Origin: Candidatus Methylomirabilota bacterium
GTDB taxonomy: Bacteria; Methylomirabilota; Methylomirabilia; Rokubacteriales; CSP1-6
Assembly (NCBI GenBank): GCA_035936835.1
Contig: DASYVT010000196.1
Location: forward strand, 1 to 54,662
Direction: 5' to 3'
DNA: 54,662 nucleotides
Shown: piece after piece, positions 8,133 through 16,006 of the stretch
Position numbering within the stretch: the stretch's first letter is position 1
Layout: each line of letters begins with the position of its first letter
Program-made: the position numbers and the translations under genes
The notes under the pieces: generated by a model
The model's input: only the letters and a program-made list of their open reading frames with translations
Databases searched by the model: none
Told to the model about the DNA's origin: nothing

Positions 8133-9458
8133 CTACTTCTCCTTCGAGCAGTCGCGCTGCGTGTAGTTGAGCTTCTTGCCTTCCTCGATGGCGGCCTGCT
8201 CGACCTTCGGGCGGACGACGTCGCGCATCGGCGCGAGCCACTCCGAGACGACCTGCCACTTCTGGCCGTTCCACTGCTGGATCAGCACGGGGCCATTGCC
8301 CTCGTGGTCCTCGCAGGAGACCTTGATCGGCCTCGTGAAGCCCTTCATGCCGAGCTGGTCGAGCCGCTGCTCCGTCAGGTTGAAGTTCTCGAACCCCCAC
8401 CGGACCTGCTCGCCCGTGAGCACCTTGTTGCCGTACTTGCCCATCGCGGTGCGGATCGCCTCGACGGAGAACATCGCGTTGGCGACGCCGCGGTTGTAGA
8501 GCGGCGCGCCCATGTCCTCCTTCTTCCCGGCGCCCTTGCCCTTGTCATAGACGTGCTTGACGATGTCCTGGAAGACCCTGAAGTTGGTGCCCGGATGATG
8601 GAATGTCGCGCCCTTGTAGGCCTTGGCACCCTCGCCGGCGGGGACGACGTCGGAGTCGTTGGCCGACCACCAGTTGCCGATGAGGTGGTCCATCCTGAAG
8701 CCGGTGGACGCGGCTTCCTTGACCGCGACCTGATTCATCACGCCCCAGCCCGACAGGAAGATCCAGTCGGGATTGAGCCGGCGGACCTGGAGCCACGTCG
8801 CCTTCTGCTCCTGACCGGGATGGTCCACGGCAAGCAGCGTCAGCTCGAAGGTGTACTTCTTGGCCAGTTCCTCGAGCGTCGGGTTGGCTTCCTTGCCGTA
8901 GGGGCTGTTGTGATAGATGTGGGCGATCTTCTTGCCCTTGAGCTTGTCGAGCCCGCCCTCCTGCTGGCCGATGTAGCGGATGACGGCGGACGCCTGGCTC
9001 CAGTAAGTCGTCGGGAAGCTGAAGACCCAGGGGAACCAGCGCCCATCGGCCGCGGCGGTCATCCCGTAGCCCATGGAGAAGACGACGACCTTGTCCACCG
9101 CGGCCTTGGGGATCAGCTGGTAGGTGATGCCCGTGCTGTACGGGTTGACCAGCACCGGGTTCTTTGCCTTCAGCCGCTCGTAGCACTCGACGCCCTGCTT
9201 GGTGTCGTACTGGGTCTCGCACTCCTCCCAGACGAGCTTGACGCCGTTGATGCCGCCATCCCGCTCGTTGACCAGCGTGAAGTAATCCACGAACCCATTC
9301 GCGATCGGGATCCCGCTCGGCGCATACGGACCAGTCCGGTAGACTAGCAGCGGAACGAAAATACCCTGCGCCTGCTGCGCGGGCACGACGGAGGCTAAGG
9401 GCCCGAGCATGACCGCCAGGGCCAGCAGGCCGATCAACGCCATTCTTCCTCTCGTCAT
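8133..9458 (-). CDS. Liv-type ABC transporter substrate-binding protein (cassette B)
   Basis: This is a 441-residue periplasmic binding protein of the Peripla_BP_6 type. The ATG at 9458 opens a clear signal peptide (MTRGRMALIGLLALAVMLGP, cleavage likely near VPAQQA). A much longer open frame continues upstream, but that part lies inside livM in another frame and is not used. The mature part begins GIFVPLLVYRTGPYAPSGIP and holds the MGYGMTAAADGRWFPWVFSF segment typical of Liv-type acid-binding proteins. It ends LNYTQRDCSKEK. It lies between livM and livF, 17 bp after livM. Its ligand is unknown. Confidence 0.88.
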   Translation of the reverse strand: MTRGRMALIGLLALAVMLGPLASVVPAQQAQGIFVPLLVYRTGPYAPSGIPIANGFVDYFTLVNERDGGINGVKLVWEECETQYDTKQGVECYERLKAKNPVLVNPYSTGITYQLIPKAAVDKVVVFSMGYGMTAAADGRWFPWVFSFPTTYWSQASAVIRYIGQQEGGLDKLKGKKIAHIYHNSPYGKEANPTLEELAKKYTFELTLLAVDHPGQEQKATWLQVRRLNPDWIFLSGWGVMNQVAVKEAASTGFRMDHLIGNWWSANDSDVVPAGEGAKAYKGATFHHPGTNFRVFQDIVKHVYDKGKGAGKKEDMGAPLYNRGVANAMFSVEAIRTAMGKYGNKVLTGEQVRWGFENFNLTEQRLDQLGMKGFTRPIKVSCEDHEGNGPVLIQQWNGQKWQVVSEWLAPMRDVVRPKVEQAAIEEGKKLNYTQRDCSKEK

Positions 9459-9475
9459 AGTTACGCTCCTTTGCG

Positions 9476-10552
9476 CTAGTGGGGAAACGGCCACAACCGA
9501 AGCTTCTCCTTCGTGATCTGCCACAGCCGCGCGAGCCCGTTCGGCTCGACGATCAGGAAGAAGATGATCAAAGCGCCGAAGACCATCAGCTCCATCTGCT
9601 TTTGCAGGGCCACCGGCAGCGACAGCCCGATCAGGTGGGGAACATTGGTCAGGAAGATCGGGACGAGCACAATGAAGCCCGCGCCAAGGAACGACCCGAG
9701 CACGCTCCCTAAGCCCCCGATGATGACCATGAACAGCACCAGGAACGACAAGTTGATGTCGAAGGCGAGCGTCTCGGCGCTGCCGAGGTACAGGAACACG
9801 AACTCGGCGCCGGCCACGCCGCAGTAGAACGAGCTGATGGCGAAAGCCAGCAGCTTGGTGCGCAGGGGACGCACGCCGATGATCTCGGCGGCGATGTCCC
9901 GGTCGCGAATGGCCATCCACGACCGCCCCACCCGCCCGCGCACCAGATTCTTGGCGATGAGGGCGAACACTGCGACGAGACCGAGCGCCACCACGTACCG
10001 CGCCCCGGCCGTCGACTGGGGTCCGGTGACCATGACCCCGAGCACGGTGCGCGTCGGCGCGGTGATGGTGCCGGACGAGGCGTAGTTCACGAACCACGGC
10101 ACCTTGTTGAAGAGCCAGATGAGGAAAAACTGGGCCGCAAGCGTCGCCACTGCTAGATAGAAGCCCTTGATTCGAAGGCTGGGCACGCCGAACACGACGC
10201 CCACGAGGGCGGCGATGAGGCCTGAGAGGAGGAAGACAACGATGATATTGAGCCCGGGGAAGCTGGTCGAAAACTTGAACGCCGAGTAGGCGCCGACGGC
10301 CATGAATCCGCCCGTGCCCAGCGACACCTGCCCCGCGTATCCCGTGAGGAGGTTCAGCCCCAGCGCCGCCAAGGCGTAGATGAGAAACGGGATGAGAACG
10401 GCCTGCAGCCAGTAGTCGTTCGCGGCGAGCGGTGGCACCAGGAACGCCGCGGCGACCACCAGCAGGACAAAGATCCTATCCTGCACGACCGGGAAGATGG
10501 CCTGGTCGCTGGCGTAGCTGCTCTTGAACTGTCCGGTCTCCCTGTAGATCAC
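9476..10552 (-). CDS. livM: Liv-type ABC transporter permease LivM (cassette B)
   Basis: This 358-residue permease carries the hallmark GLNLLTGYAGQVSLGTGGFMAVGAYSA and the VGRSWMAIRDRDIAAEIIGV coupling loop. The protein starts MIYRETGQFKSSYASDQAIFP from a GTG at 10552, preceded by GGGAGAGGG. It is separated from livH by 144 bp, the largest gap in this cassette, and that gap is almost wholly occupied by a 125-bp hairpin repeat (10575-10699). Confidence 0.92.
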   Translation of the reverse strand: MIYRETGQFKSSYASDQAIFPVVQDRIFVLLVVAAAFLVPPLAANDYWLQAVLIPFLIYALAALGLNLLTGYAGQVSLGTGGFMAVGAYSAFKFSTSFPGLNIIVVFLLSGLIAALVGVVFGVPSLRIKGFYLAVATLAAQFFLIWLFNKVPWFVNYASSGTITAPTRTVLGVMVTGPQSTAGARYVVALGLVAVFALIAKNLVRGRVGRSWMAIRDRDIAAEIIGVRPLRTKLLAFAISSFYCGVAGAEFVFLYLGSAETLAFDINLSFLVLFMVIIGGLGSVLGSFLGAGFIVLVPIFLTNVPHLIGLSLPVALQKQMELMVFGALIIFFLIVEPNGLARLWQITKEKLRLWPFPH

Positions 10553-10574
10553 GCGCCGACCCTCTCCCGATTTC

Positions 10575-10699
10575 TAGAGCGATGAGAAGGGTCCAGATGC
10601 GAGGCGCCGCCCGAGGGCCGCACGCGAGGCGTACTCTCTGTACGTTGAGCGTGCGGCCGAGGGCGGCAACGAAGCAGATGGGCCGTTATCATCGCTCTA
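10575..10699. repeat. Long hairpin repeat, copy 1 (dispersed family)
   Basis: Two 60-nt arms (10575-10634 and 10640-10699) face each other across a 5-nt loop (tctct) between GTAC sequences. The arms pair imperfectly, but with perfect blocks: TAGAGCGATGA at the ends, GGCCGCACGC near the middle and GTAC at the loop. The right end includes the stop codon of livH. Core blocks GGGTCCAGATGCGAGGCG, GAGGCGTAC, GTACGTTGAGCG and CAACGAAGCAGATGGGCC recur in the second copy at 38034-38183, so it is a dispersed family and not a chance hairpin. No coding sense is visible. Inside the operon it could act as a processing or attenuation site. Confidence 0.8.
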
Positions 10700-11635
10700 T
10701 ACGCGCTCTATGATCTTCTCGCCAAACAACCCTTGGGGCCGGAACAGCAGGAAGGTCAGCGCCAGGACGTACGCGAACCAGTTCTCGATGGCCCCGCCGA
10801 CGAGCGGACCCCAGTACACCTCGCCGAGCTTCTCTCCCACGCCGATGATGAGGCCGCCGACGATGGCGCCGGGCACCGATGTGAAGCCGCCCAGGATGAG
10901 GACGGGCAGCGATTTGAGCGCGATCAGCGACAGGCTGAACTGCACGCCGCTCTTGGCGCCCCACATGATCCCCGCCACGATGGCTACCAGGCCGGCCACC
11001 GACCAGACGACGACCCAGATGGTCTTGAGCGGGATGCCGATGCTGAGCGCCGCCTCGTGATCGTCGGCCACCGCCCGGAGCGCCCGGCCTATCTTGGTCC
11101 GCTGGAAGAGGACGGCCAGGATCGCCACCAGGACGGCCGCGGTCAGCGCCGCGGTCAGCTCCAGCCGGTTCATCTGCACCCCGCGCACGATGAACGAGGT
11201 GTCGGGGATCCCGACGTCGAGCTTCTTGACGTTGGCGCCCCAGACCATCTCGCCGAAACCCTCGAGGAAGAAGTTGAGCCCGATGGTCGCCATGAACAGG
11301 ATGATGGGCTCTTGGTTGACCAGCGGCCGCAGCACCACGCGCTCGATGGCGAACGCCAGGGCGATCATGGTCAGCGCCGTCAGCGCGAGAGCGGCCGGCA
11401 CCGGCACTCCGCGCTCCATCAGGCCGACCAGCGTGAGCGCCGAGAAGAGCACCATGACTCCCTGGGCGAAGTTGAACACGCCCGAGGCCTTGAAGATCAG
11501 GACGAATCCCAGAGCGACGAGAGAATACATGAGGCCCGCAGCGATGCCGCCGACGAGCACCTCGACGAGAAACGTGACGTTGCCCGCCATGTCGGCGAAC
11601 GGCGCGAAGAACACCGCCCGGAGGAGGTCAACCAT
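10697..11635 (-). CDS. livH: Liv-type ABC transporter permease LivH (cassette B)
   Basis: I start this 312-residue protein at the ATG 11635 (MVDLLRAVFFAPFADMAGNV), which is preceded by GGGGGGG six bases upstream and overlaps the livG stop by 8 bp (ATGGTTGA). An in-frame ATG at 11692 would add MGWTMGGSPMGEWIMGGSP, which is the 30-bp tandem duplication read in a second frame and is unlikely to be real protein. The body has the LivH opening segment GGIAAGLMYSLVALGFVLIFKASGVFNFAQG, and the RTKIGRALRAVADDHEAA coupling region. The stop codon is the first base of the hairpin repeat. Confidence 0.9.
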   Translation of the reverse strand: MVDLLRAVFFAPFADMAGNVTFLVEVLVGGIAAGLMYSLVALGFVLIFKASGVFNFAQGVMVLFSALTLVGLMERGVPVPAALALTALTMIALAFAIERVVLRPLVNQEPIILFMATIGLNFFLEGFGEMVWGANVKKLDVGIPDTSFIVRGVQMNRLELTAALTAAVLVAILAVLFQRTKIGRALRAVADDHEAALSIGIPLKTIWVVVWSVAGLVAIVAGIMWGAKSGVQFSLSLIALKSLPVLILGGFTSVPGAIVGGLIIGVGEKLGEVYWGPLVGGAIENWFAYVLALTFLLFRPQGLFGEKIIERV

Positions 11636-11687
11636 GGGCGACCCCCCCATGATCCACTCCCCCATGGGCGACCCCCCCATGGTCCAC
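11628..11687 (-). repeat. 30-bp tandem duplication across the livG stop / livH start
   Basis: Two 30-bp units (minus strand 11687-11658 and 11657-11628) match at 27 of 30 positions. Each contains GGGGGGGTCGCCCATGG, that is, the ribosome-site and start region used by livH. Read in the livG frame the units encode VDHGGVAHG twice and then the stop. The duplication therefore copied the translation start signal of the downstream gene and lengthened the C-terminus of the upstream one, without changing frame. Confidence 0.85.
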
Positions 11688-12503
11688 CCCAAGATAGGCG
11701 TCGATCACGACCTGGTCTTTCCGCACGACCTCGGGCGGGCCGTCGGCGATCTTCCGGCCGTAGTCCAGCGCCACGACCCGGTCGGAGATGTCCATCACCA
11801 CGCTCATGTCGTGCTCGATCAGGGCGATGGTCGTGCCGAACTCGTCGTGGACGTCGAGGATGAAGCGGGACATGTCCTCCTTCTCCTCGACGTTCATCCC
11901 GGCCATCGGCTCGTCCAGCAGGAGGAGCTGCGGCTCGGCGGCCAGCGCGCGGGCCAGCTCCACCCGCTTCTGGAGGCCGTAGGGCAGCCGGCCGGCTGGC
12001 GTCTTGCGGATGGCCTGGATCTCCAGAAAGTCTATGACGCGCTCGGCGGCGGCCCGGTGCTCGAGCTCCTGCCGCCTGGCAGGCCCCCAGTAGATAGCGT
12101 CCAGGAGGAAGTGTCCGCGCATCTTGAGCAGCCGGCCGGTCATGATGTTGTCCAGCACGGTCATGCTTTTGAACAGGGCGACGTTCTGGAACGTCCGGGC
12201 GACGCCGAGGGCGGCCACGTCGTAGGGCTTGAGCTGGGTCCTGTCCTTGCCCTCGAACAGGATCCGCCCCTTCTGGGGATGGTAGAAGCCGCTGATGACG
12301 TTGATCAGGGTGGTCTTCCCCGCCCCGTTCGGGCCGATGATCGCGACGATCTCTCCTCGGTAGACGTCCACACTCACGTCGGAGAGCGCCTGCACCGCCC
12401 CGAACCGCACGGTGATGTCGTCGACCCGGAGTAGAGGCTCCCAGCGTGGGGCGCCTGCAGCGCCTGCTCCCGGGATCGGTCGCTCAGCGAGGGTCACCGG
12501 CAT
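11628..12503 (-). CDS. livG: Liv-type ABC transporter ATP-binding protein LivG (cassette B)
   Basis: This 291-residue ATPase has Walker A GPNGAGKTTL, the LPYGLQKRVELARALAAEPQLLLLDEPMAG region and LIEHDMS. It matches LivG of cassette A in the EEKEDMSRFILDV stretch. The C-terminal 20 residues (after AYLG) are two copies of VDHGGVAHG from a 30-bp duplication and are probably unstructured. The start ATG directly follows the ligase stop region on the minus strand; the two genes abut (12503/12504). An N-terminal extension rich in Ala/Pro (residues 2-22) precedes the nucleotide-binding fold. Confidence 0.92.
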   Translation of the reverse strand: MPVTLAERPIPGAGAAGAPRWEPLLRVDDITVRFGAVQALSDVSVDVYRGEIVAIIGPNGAGKTTLINVISGFYHPQKGRILFEGKDRTQLKPYDVAALGVARTFQNVALFKSMTVLDNIMTGRLLKMRGHFLLDAIYWGPARRQELEHRAAAERVIDFLEIQAIRKTPAGRLPYGLQKRVELARALAAEPQLLLLDEPMAGMNVEEKEDMSRFILDVHDEFGTTIALIEHDMSVVMDISDRVVALDYGRKIADGPPEVVRKDQVVIDAYLGVDHGGVAHGGVDHGGVAHG

Positions 12504-14414
12504 CTAGACCCCTTCCACGTCCATGATCCGCACCTGACGCTCCATGTCCGACGTCCTGCCGTCTTCGTAGGTCACCGTGACCTTCACGGCGACGCTCGCG
12601 GCCTTGGGGTCATAGAGAGCGGCAATGATGGGCGCATACCTCTCATTGATGAACCCGCGACGGAGCTTCCGGGTTCTCGTGATCTCGGCATCGTCGGGGT
12701 CCAGCTCCTTGTGCAGGATGGCGAAGCGCGTGACGCGCTGCGACGGAGCCAGGGTCTGGTTGGTCCGGCGGATCTCCTCGTGGAGCAGGTCGTAGGTGGC
12801 CGGGTTCTGGGCGAGGTCGGTGTAGCCCGAGTAGCCGATGCCGCGCCGCTCGGCCCAGTTCCCGACAACCTCCATGTCGATGTTGACCATCACGGCGACG
12901 TAGGGCCGCTCATTGCCCACCGCTACGGCCTCCTTGATGTAGACGCTGAACTTGAGCTTGTTCTCGATGTACTGGGGGGCGAAGACCGTGCCGTCGTGGA
13001 GGGTGGCCACGTCCTTGACGCGGTCGATGATGACCAGCTGCCCGTCCGGGTCGAAAAGGCCCGCGTCGCCGGTGTGGAGCCAGCCGTCCTTGAGCGCGGC
13101 GGCGGTCTGCTCGGGGCTCTTGTAGTAGCCCGAGAAGAGGCCCGCGGTGCGGATGAGCACCTCGCCCCGCTCGGAGAGCGTGATCTCGACGCCTGGGATG
13201 GGCGGCCCGACGGTCTCGAGCTTGACGTGGCCGTCACGGTGCAAGGTCGCCGGGGCGCAGCACTCGGTGGCGCCGTAGAGCTGCTTGAGGTTGACGCCGA
13301 TGGCGCGGAAGAACTGCATCATCTCCGGCCCGAGGGCGGCGCCGCCCGTGATCGCCGCGCGGATGCGGCGGAAGCCCAGCTGGTCGCGGAGCGGGTCGAA
13401 GACGAGCCACCGCCCGAGGGAGCACAGCGCGCGGAGCCCCACGGACACGGGCTTGCCCTCGAGCTCGAGCTTGGCCTTGCGCATGCCGCGCGGAAGGAAG
13501 AACTTCGTCAGCCGGAGCTGGAGCCAGTTGGCATCCTCGATGCGCACCTGGGCCTGAGAGAGAATGTTTTCCCAAATGCGAGGCGGCGCGAATGTCATGG
13601 TGGGGCCGATCTCCCGGAAGTCGTGCCGGACCGTCGAGGCGTCCTCAGGGCAATTGACCGTGCAGCCGGAGAGAAAGGCCACCGCCAGCGAGAAGAAGCT
13701 GTCGCCGATCCAGGCCATCGGCAGGTAGGCCATCACCTCGTCGCGCTCGTCCAGCCGCTCGGCCTGAAGGAAGTTCCTGGCGGTGCTGATGAGCGCCCCG
13801 TGGGAGATCATCACGCCCTTAGGAAAGCCGGTCGTCCCCGACGTGTAGTTGATGATGGCGAGATCCAAGGCCTTGCCCTTGGCCACCTCGGCGTCCCAGT
13901 ACCCAGGGTGCGCGACGGCGAACCCCGCGCCCAGCTCCTGGACCTTGTCGAGGCTCTGGAGGAATGGGTAGTCATAGTGCCGCATGCCCTTCGGGTCGTC
14001 GTAGATGACCATCTCGACCGCGGGCAGCTTGTCCTTCATCTCGAGGATCTTGTCCACCTGCTCCTGGTCCTCGCAGACGACCACGCGGGACTCGGAGTGG
14101 TCGATGACGTAATGCATCTCCGCGGCGATGGAGTCCTGGTAGATGGGCACTGGCGCCCCGCCCAGGGCCTGGGCCGCCACCATGGTCCAGTAGAGCTGCG
14201 GGCGGTTATCGCCGATGACGGCAATCTTGTCGCCGCGGCGGAAGCCCAGGCTGGCCAATCCCAAGGCGATGCGCTGGACGTGGTCCGCGTACTGGCGCCA
14301 CGTGTAGGCCTGCCAGATGCCGAATTCCTTCTCGCGGATGGCGACGCGGCGATTCCCCCAGCGCTCGGCCTGGGCGAGCAGGAGCTGCGGCAGTGTCTCG
14401 GCCGAGGGCTCCAT
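12504..14414 (-). CDS. Long-chain-type AMP-forming acyl-CoA ligase heading Liv cassette B
   Basis: This is the first gene of the long operon, 636 residues from the ATG at 14414 (MEPSAETLPQLLLAQAERWG). A TTG at 14432 and a GTG between them could add up to six residues; no clear ribosome site separates the choices. Motifs are the P-loop YTSGTTGFPKGVM near residue 190, QLYGATECCAPA near 375, and DGWLHTGDAGLF...IIDRVKDV near 445-470. It is a cytoplasmic acyl-CoA ligase of the same branch as the cassette A enzyme, with nearly collinear sequence. It sits before livG here but after livG in cassette A. A 185-nt leader separates the ATG from the promoter at 14606-14634. Confidence 0.9.
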   Translation of the reverse strand: MEPSAETLPQLLLAQAERWGNRRVAIREKEFGIWQAYTWRQYADHVQRIALGLASLGFRRGDKIAVIGDNRPQLYWTMVAAQALGGAPVPIYQDSIAAEMHYVIDHSESRVVVCEDQEQVDKILEMKDKLPAVEMVIYDDPKGMRHYDYPFLQSLDKVQELGAGFAVAHPGYWDAEVAKGKALDLAIINYTSGTTGFPKGVMISHGALISTARNFLQAERLDERDEVMAYLPMAWIGDSFFSLAVAFLSGCTVNCPEDASTVRHDFREIGPTMTFAPPRIWENILSQAQVRIEDANWLQLRLTKFFLPRGMRKAKLELEGKPVSVGLRALCSLGRWLVFDPLRDQLGFRRIRAAITGGAALGPEMMQFFRAIGVNLKQLYGATECCAPATLHRDGHVKLETVGPPIPGVEITLSERGEVLIRTAGLFSGYYKSPEQTAAALKDGWLHTGDAGLFDPDGQLVIIDRVKDVATLHDGTVFAPQYIENKLKFSVYIKEAVAVGNERPYVAVMVNIDMEVVGNWAERRGIGYSGYTDLAQNPATYDLLHEEIRRTNQTLAPSQRVTRFAILHKELDPDDAEITRTRKLRRGFINERYAPIIAALYDPKAASVAVKVTVTYEDGRTSDMERQVRIMDVEGV

Positions 14415-14605
14415 CACACCGTCGTAACGCAATCGGGGCGCAGTCGACCGCGCCCTGCCGCGCGGGTCGCGTGGTTGTACACCGTGCCCTGCCCGCCTAC
14501 GCCGTTGGAGTGCGTCTCCATACCCCTATCCCAAGCATTCGTCCGGCCGCCGATCTGGAGATCTCGGGAGTGTCGCAGCGCTGAACCTCACGCTGGAGTG
14601 GCGAG

Positions 14606-14634
14606 ATTCTAGCCGAGGGTCATGGGCCTGTCAA
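14606..14634 (-). promoter_or_regulatory. Near-consensus sigma70 promoter of the Liv-ligase operon
   Basis: On the minus strand TTGACA (14629-14634) is followed by a 17-nt spacer and TAGAAT (14606-14611). The -35 is a perfect match and the -10 has five of six consensus bases. Transcription would start near 14599 and run into the ligase gene at 14414. No other good promoter is visible before the ligase start. The region 14415-14600 would be a leader of about 185 nt in which I see no gene and no obvious riboswitch. Confidence 0.75.
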
Positions 14635-14690
14635 GCCATTGGCTCGGTAAGACAAGGGTTTACGGCCCCTCTGTTAGGATGAGGGACGCA

Positions 14691-15044
14691 ATGGCGGGAT
14701 GGCTCATTTGGCTGATTCTGGGGTCCGCCGGCGCGGCAGCCCAGCTCGAGCTGGACTGCGCCGCGCCCGAGCGCGCCCGGGCGCTCATCGACTACGCCCG
14801 GCTGTCGGAGATCGAGCAGGTCGAAGACATCCACCGGGACGCGCTCGACAAGGCTCTCGCCCGCTGCCAGGCGGGAGCCGGCCGGGAGGCCTGCCGAACC
14901 GGAGAGCGGCGGCAGGCCGGTCTCGAGTGGGAGCGCAAACTGGCGGAGATCAAGGCCAGATACGAGAAGATACACAAGGACTTCGAAGACCGGTGCCGGG
15001 CCTCGATCGCGCGGGGCGGCCGAGGGACTACAGAGGCCTCTTAA
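14691..15044 (+). CDS. Small secreted protein with a charged helical body, unknown function
   Basis: This plus-strand gene codes for 117 residues. The ATG at 14691 has GAGGG five bases upstream and opens a compact signal peptide (MAGWLIWLILGSAGAAAQ). ATGs at 14679 and 14622 are in frame but lack a better ribosome site. The mature part has four Cys residues (in LELDCAAPE, LARCQAGAG, REACRTGER and EDRCRAS) and a Lys/Glu-rich, probably coiled-coil stretch (EWERKLAEIKARYEKIHKDFE). It is not a family I recognise. It overlaps the end of livM (15028) tail to tail by 17 bp. The four cysteines suggest two disulfides in the periplasm. Confidence 0.6.
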   Translation: MAGWLIWLILGSAGAAAQLELDCAAPERARALIDYARLSEIEQVEDIHRDALDKALARCQAGAGREACRTGERRQAGLEWERKLAEIKARYEKIHKDFEDRCRASIARGGRGTTEAS

Positions 15045-16005
15045 TCAACTTGGCTAGCTCGCCCACCACACCGCGGCGGAAGGTCAGCACACAGACGACG
15101 AAGATCAGCCCCTGGACGACCGTCACCCAGGCGCCCAACTGGGCCAGGTAGTGCTCGAGGGTGATCATGATGAAGGCCCCGACGACGGGCCCGAACACCG
15201 TGCCGAGTCCTCCCAGAAGCGTCATGAGCACCACCTCGCCCGACATGGTCCAGTGCACGTCGGTCAGCGAGGCCAGCTGGAAGACGATGGCCTTGGTGCC
15301 GCCTGCGAGCCCCGCCAGCGTGCCCGAGAGCACGAAGGCCAGGAGCTTGTAGCGCTCGGCGGCGTAGCCCAGAGAGACCGCGCGCGGCTCGTTCTCCCGG
15401 ATGGCCTTGAGCACCTGCCCGAACGGCGAGTGGATGACCCGGTAGATCACGAGGAAGCCCGCCAGGAAGATCGCCAGCACCACGAAATACATCGTCAGCG
15501 TGTGACGCAGGTCGAACACGCCCAGGAACATCCCGCGAGGCACAGCCTGGATGCCGTCTTCCCCATGGGTGAAGGGCGCCTGGACGTAGAAGAAGTAGAC
15601 CATCTGCGCGAGCGCGAGCGTGATATTGGCGAAGTAGATGCCCTTGCTCCGGATCGCGAGCGCCCCGATCACGACGCCGAGAGCCGCCGCCGCGACGGTG
15701 CCCGCCAGGATGGCGAGTTCGGGCGGCCACTCCCAGACCTTGGCCGTGTGCGCAGAGATGTAGCCGGCAGACCCGAGGAAGACGGCGTGGCCGAACGACA
15801 GGAGCCCGACGTAGCCGATCAAGAGACCGAACGCGCACGCGAAGAGGCCGAAGCAGAGGGCCTTCATGAGGAAGAGCGGGTAGACGAAGAAGGGCGCCAC
15901 CACGAGGAGAAGGACCATGACGGCAAAGGCCACGATCTGGTGACTGCCGGACGCGGCGGGCGTCTCGAGGACGGGCGCGGCCGCAACCTCCGGGGCCGTG
16001 GCCAC
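15028..16005 (-). CDS. livM: Liv-type ABC transporter permease LivM (cassette C)
   Basis: This 325-residue permease begins with GTG at 16005, 1 nt after the livH stop. After an Ala-rich N-terminus (about 20 residues) come the transmembrane segments with the hallmark FGLLIGYVGLLSFGHAVFLGSAGYI and the coupling loop PFGQVLKAIRENEPRAVSLGY. It ends in the common LivM tail LTFRRGVVGELAKLIKRPL. It is the last gene of the cassette. It is only distantly similar to the LivM pair of cassettes A and B, so this system is an independent lineage. Confidence 0.9.
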   Translation of the reverse strand: MATAPEVAAAPVLETPAASGSHQIVAFAVMVLLLVVAPFFVYPLFLMKALCFGLFACAFGLLIGYVGLLSFGHAVFLGSAGYISAHTAKVWEWPPELAILAGTVAAAALGVVIGALAIRSKGIYFANITLALAQMVYFFYVQAPFTHGEDGIQAVPRGMFLGVFDLRHTLTMYFVVLAIFLAGFLVIYRVIHSPFGQVLKAIRENEPRAVSLGYAAERYKLLAFVLSGTLAGLAGGTKAIVFQLASLTDVHWTMSGEVVLMTLLGGLGTVFGPVVGAFIMITLEHYLAQLGAWVTVVQGLIFVVCVLTFRRGVVGELAKLIKRPL

Positions 16006-16006
16006 G

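Noticed and set aside
8133-10097. 654-codon version of the cassette B binding protein
   Set aside because: The first 213 codons lie inside livM in another frame; the ATG at 9458 opens a clear signal peptide.
10575-10699. Intrinsic terminator
   Set aside because: Far longer than a normal terminator stem, no T-run, and it lies inside an operon; better described as a dispersed repeat.
10697-11692. LivH start at 11692
   Set aside because: The extra 19 residues are a reading of the 30-bp duplication that ends livG; the start at 11635 has the overlap geometry used at sister junctions.
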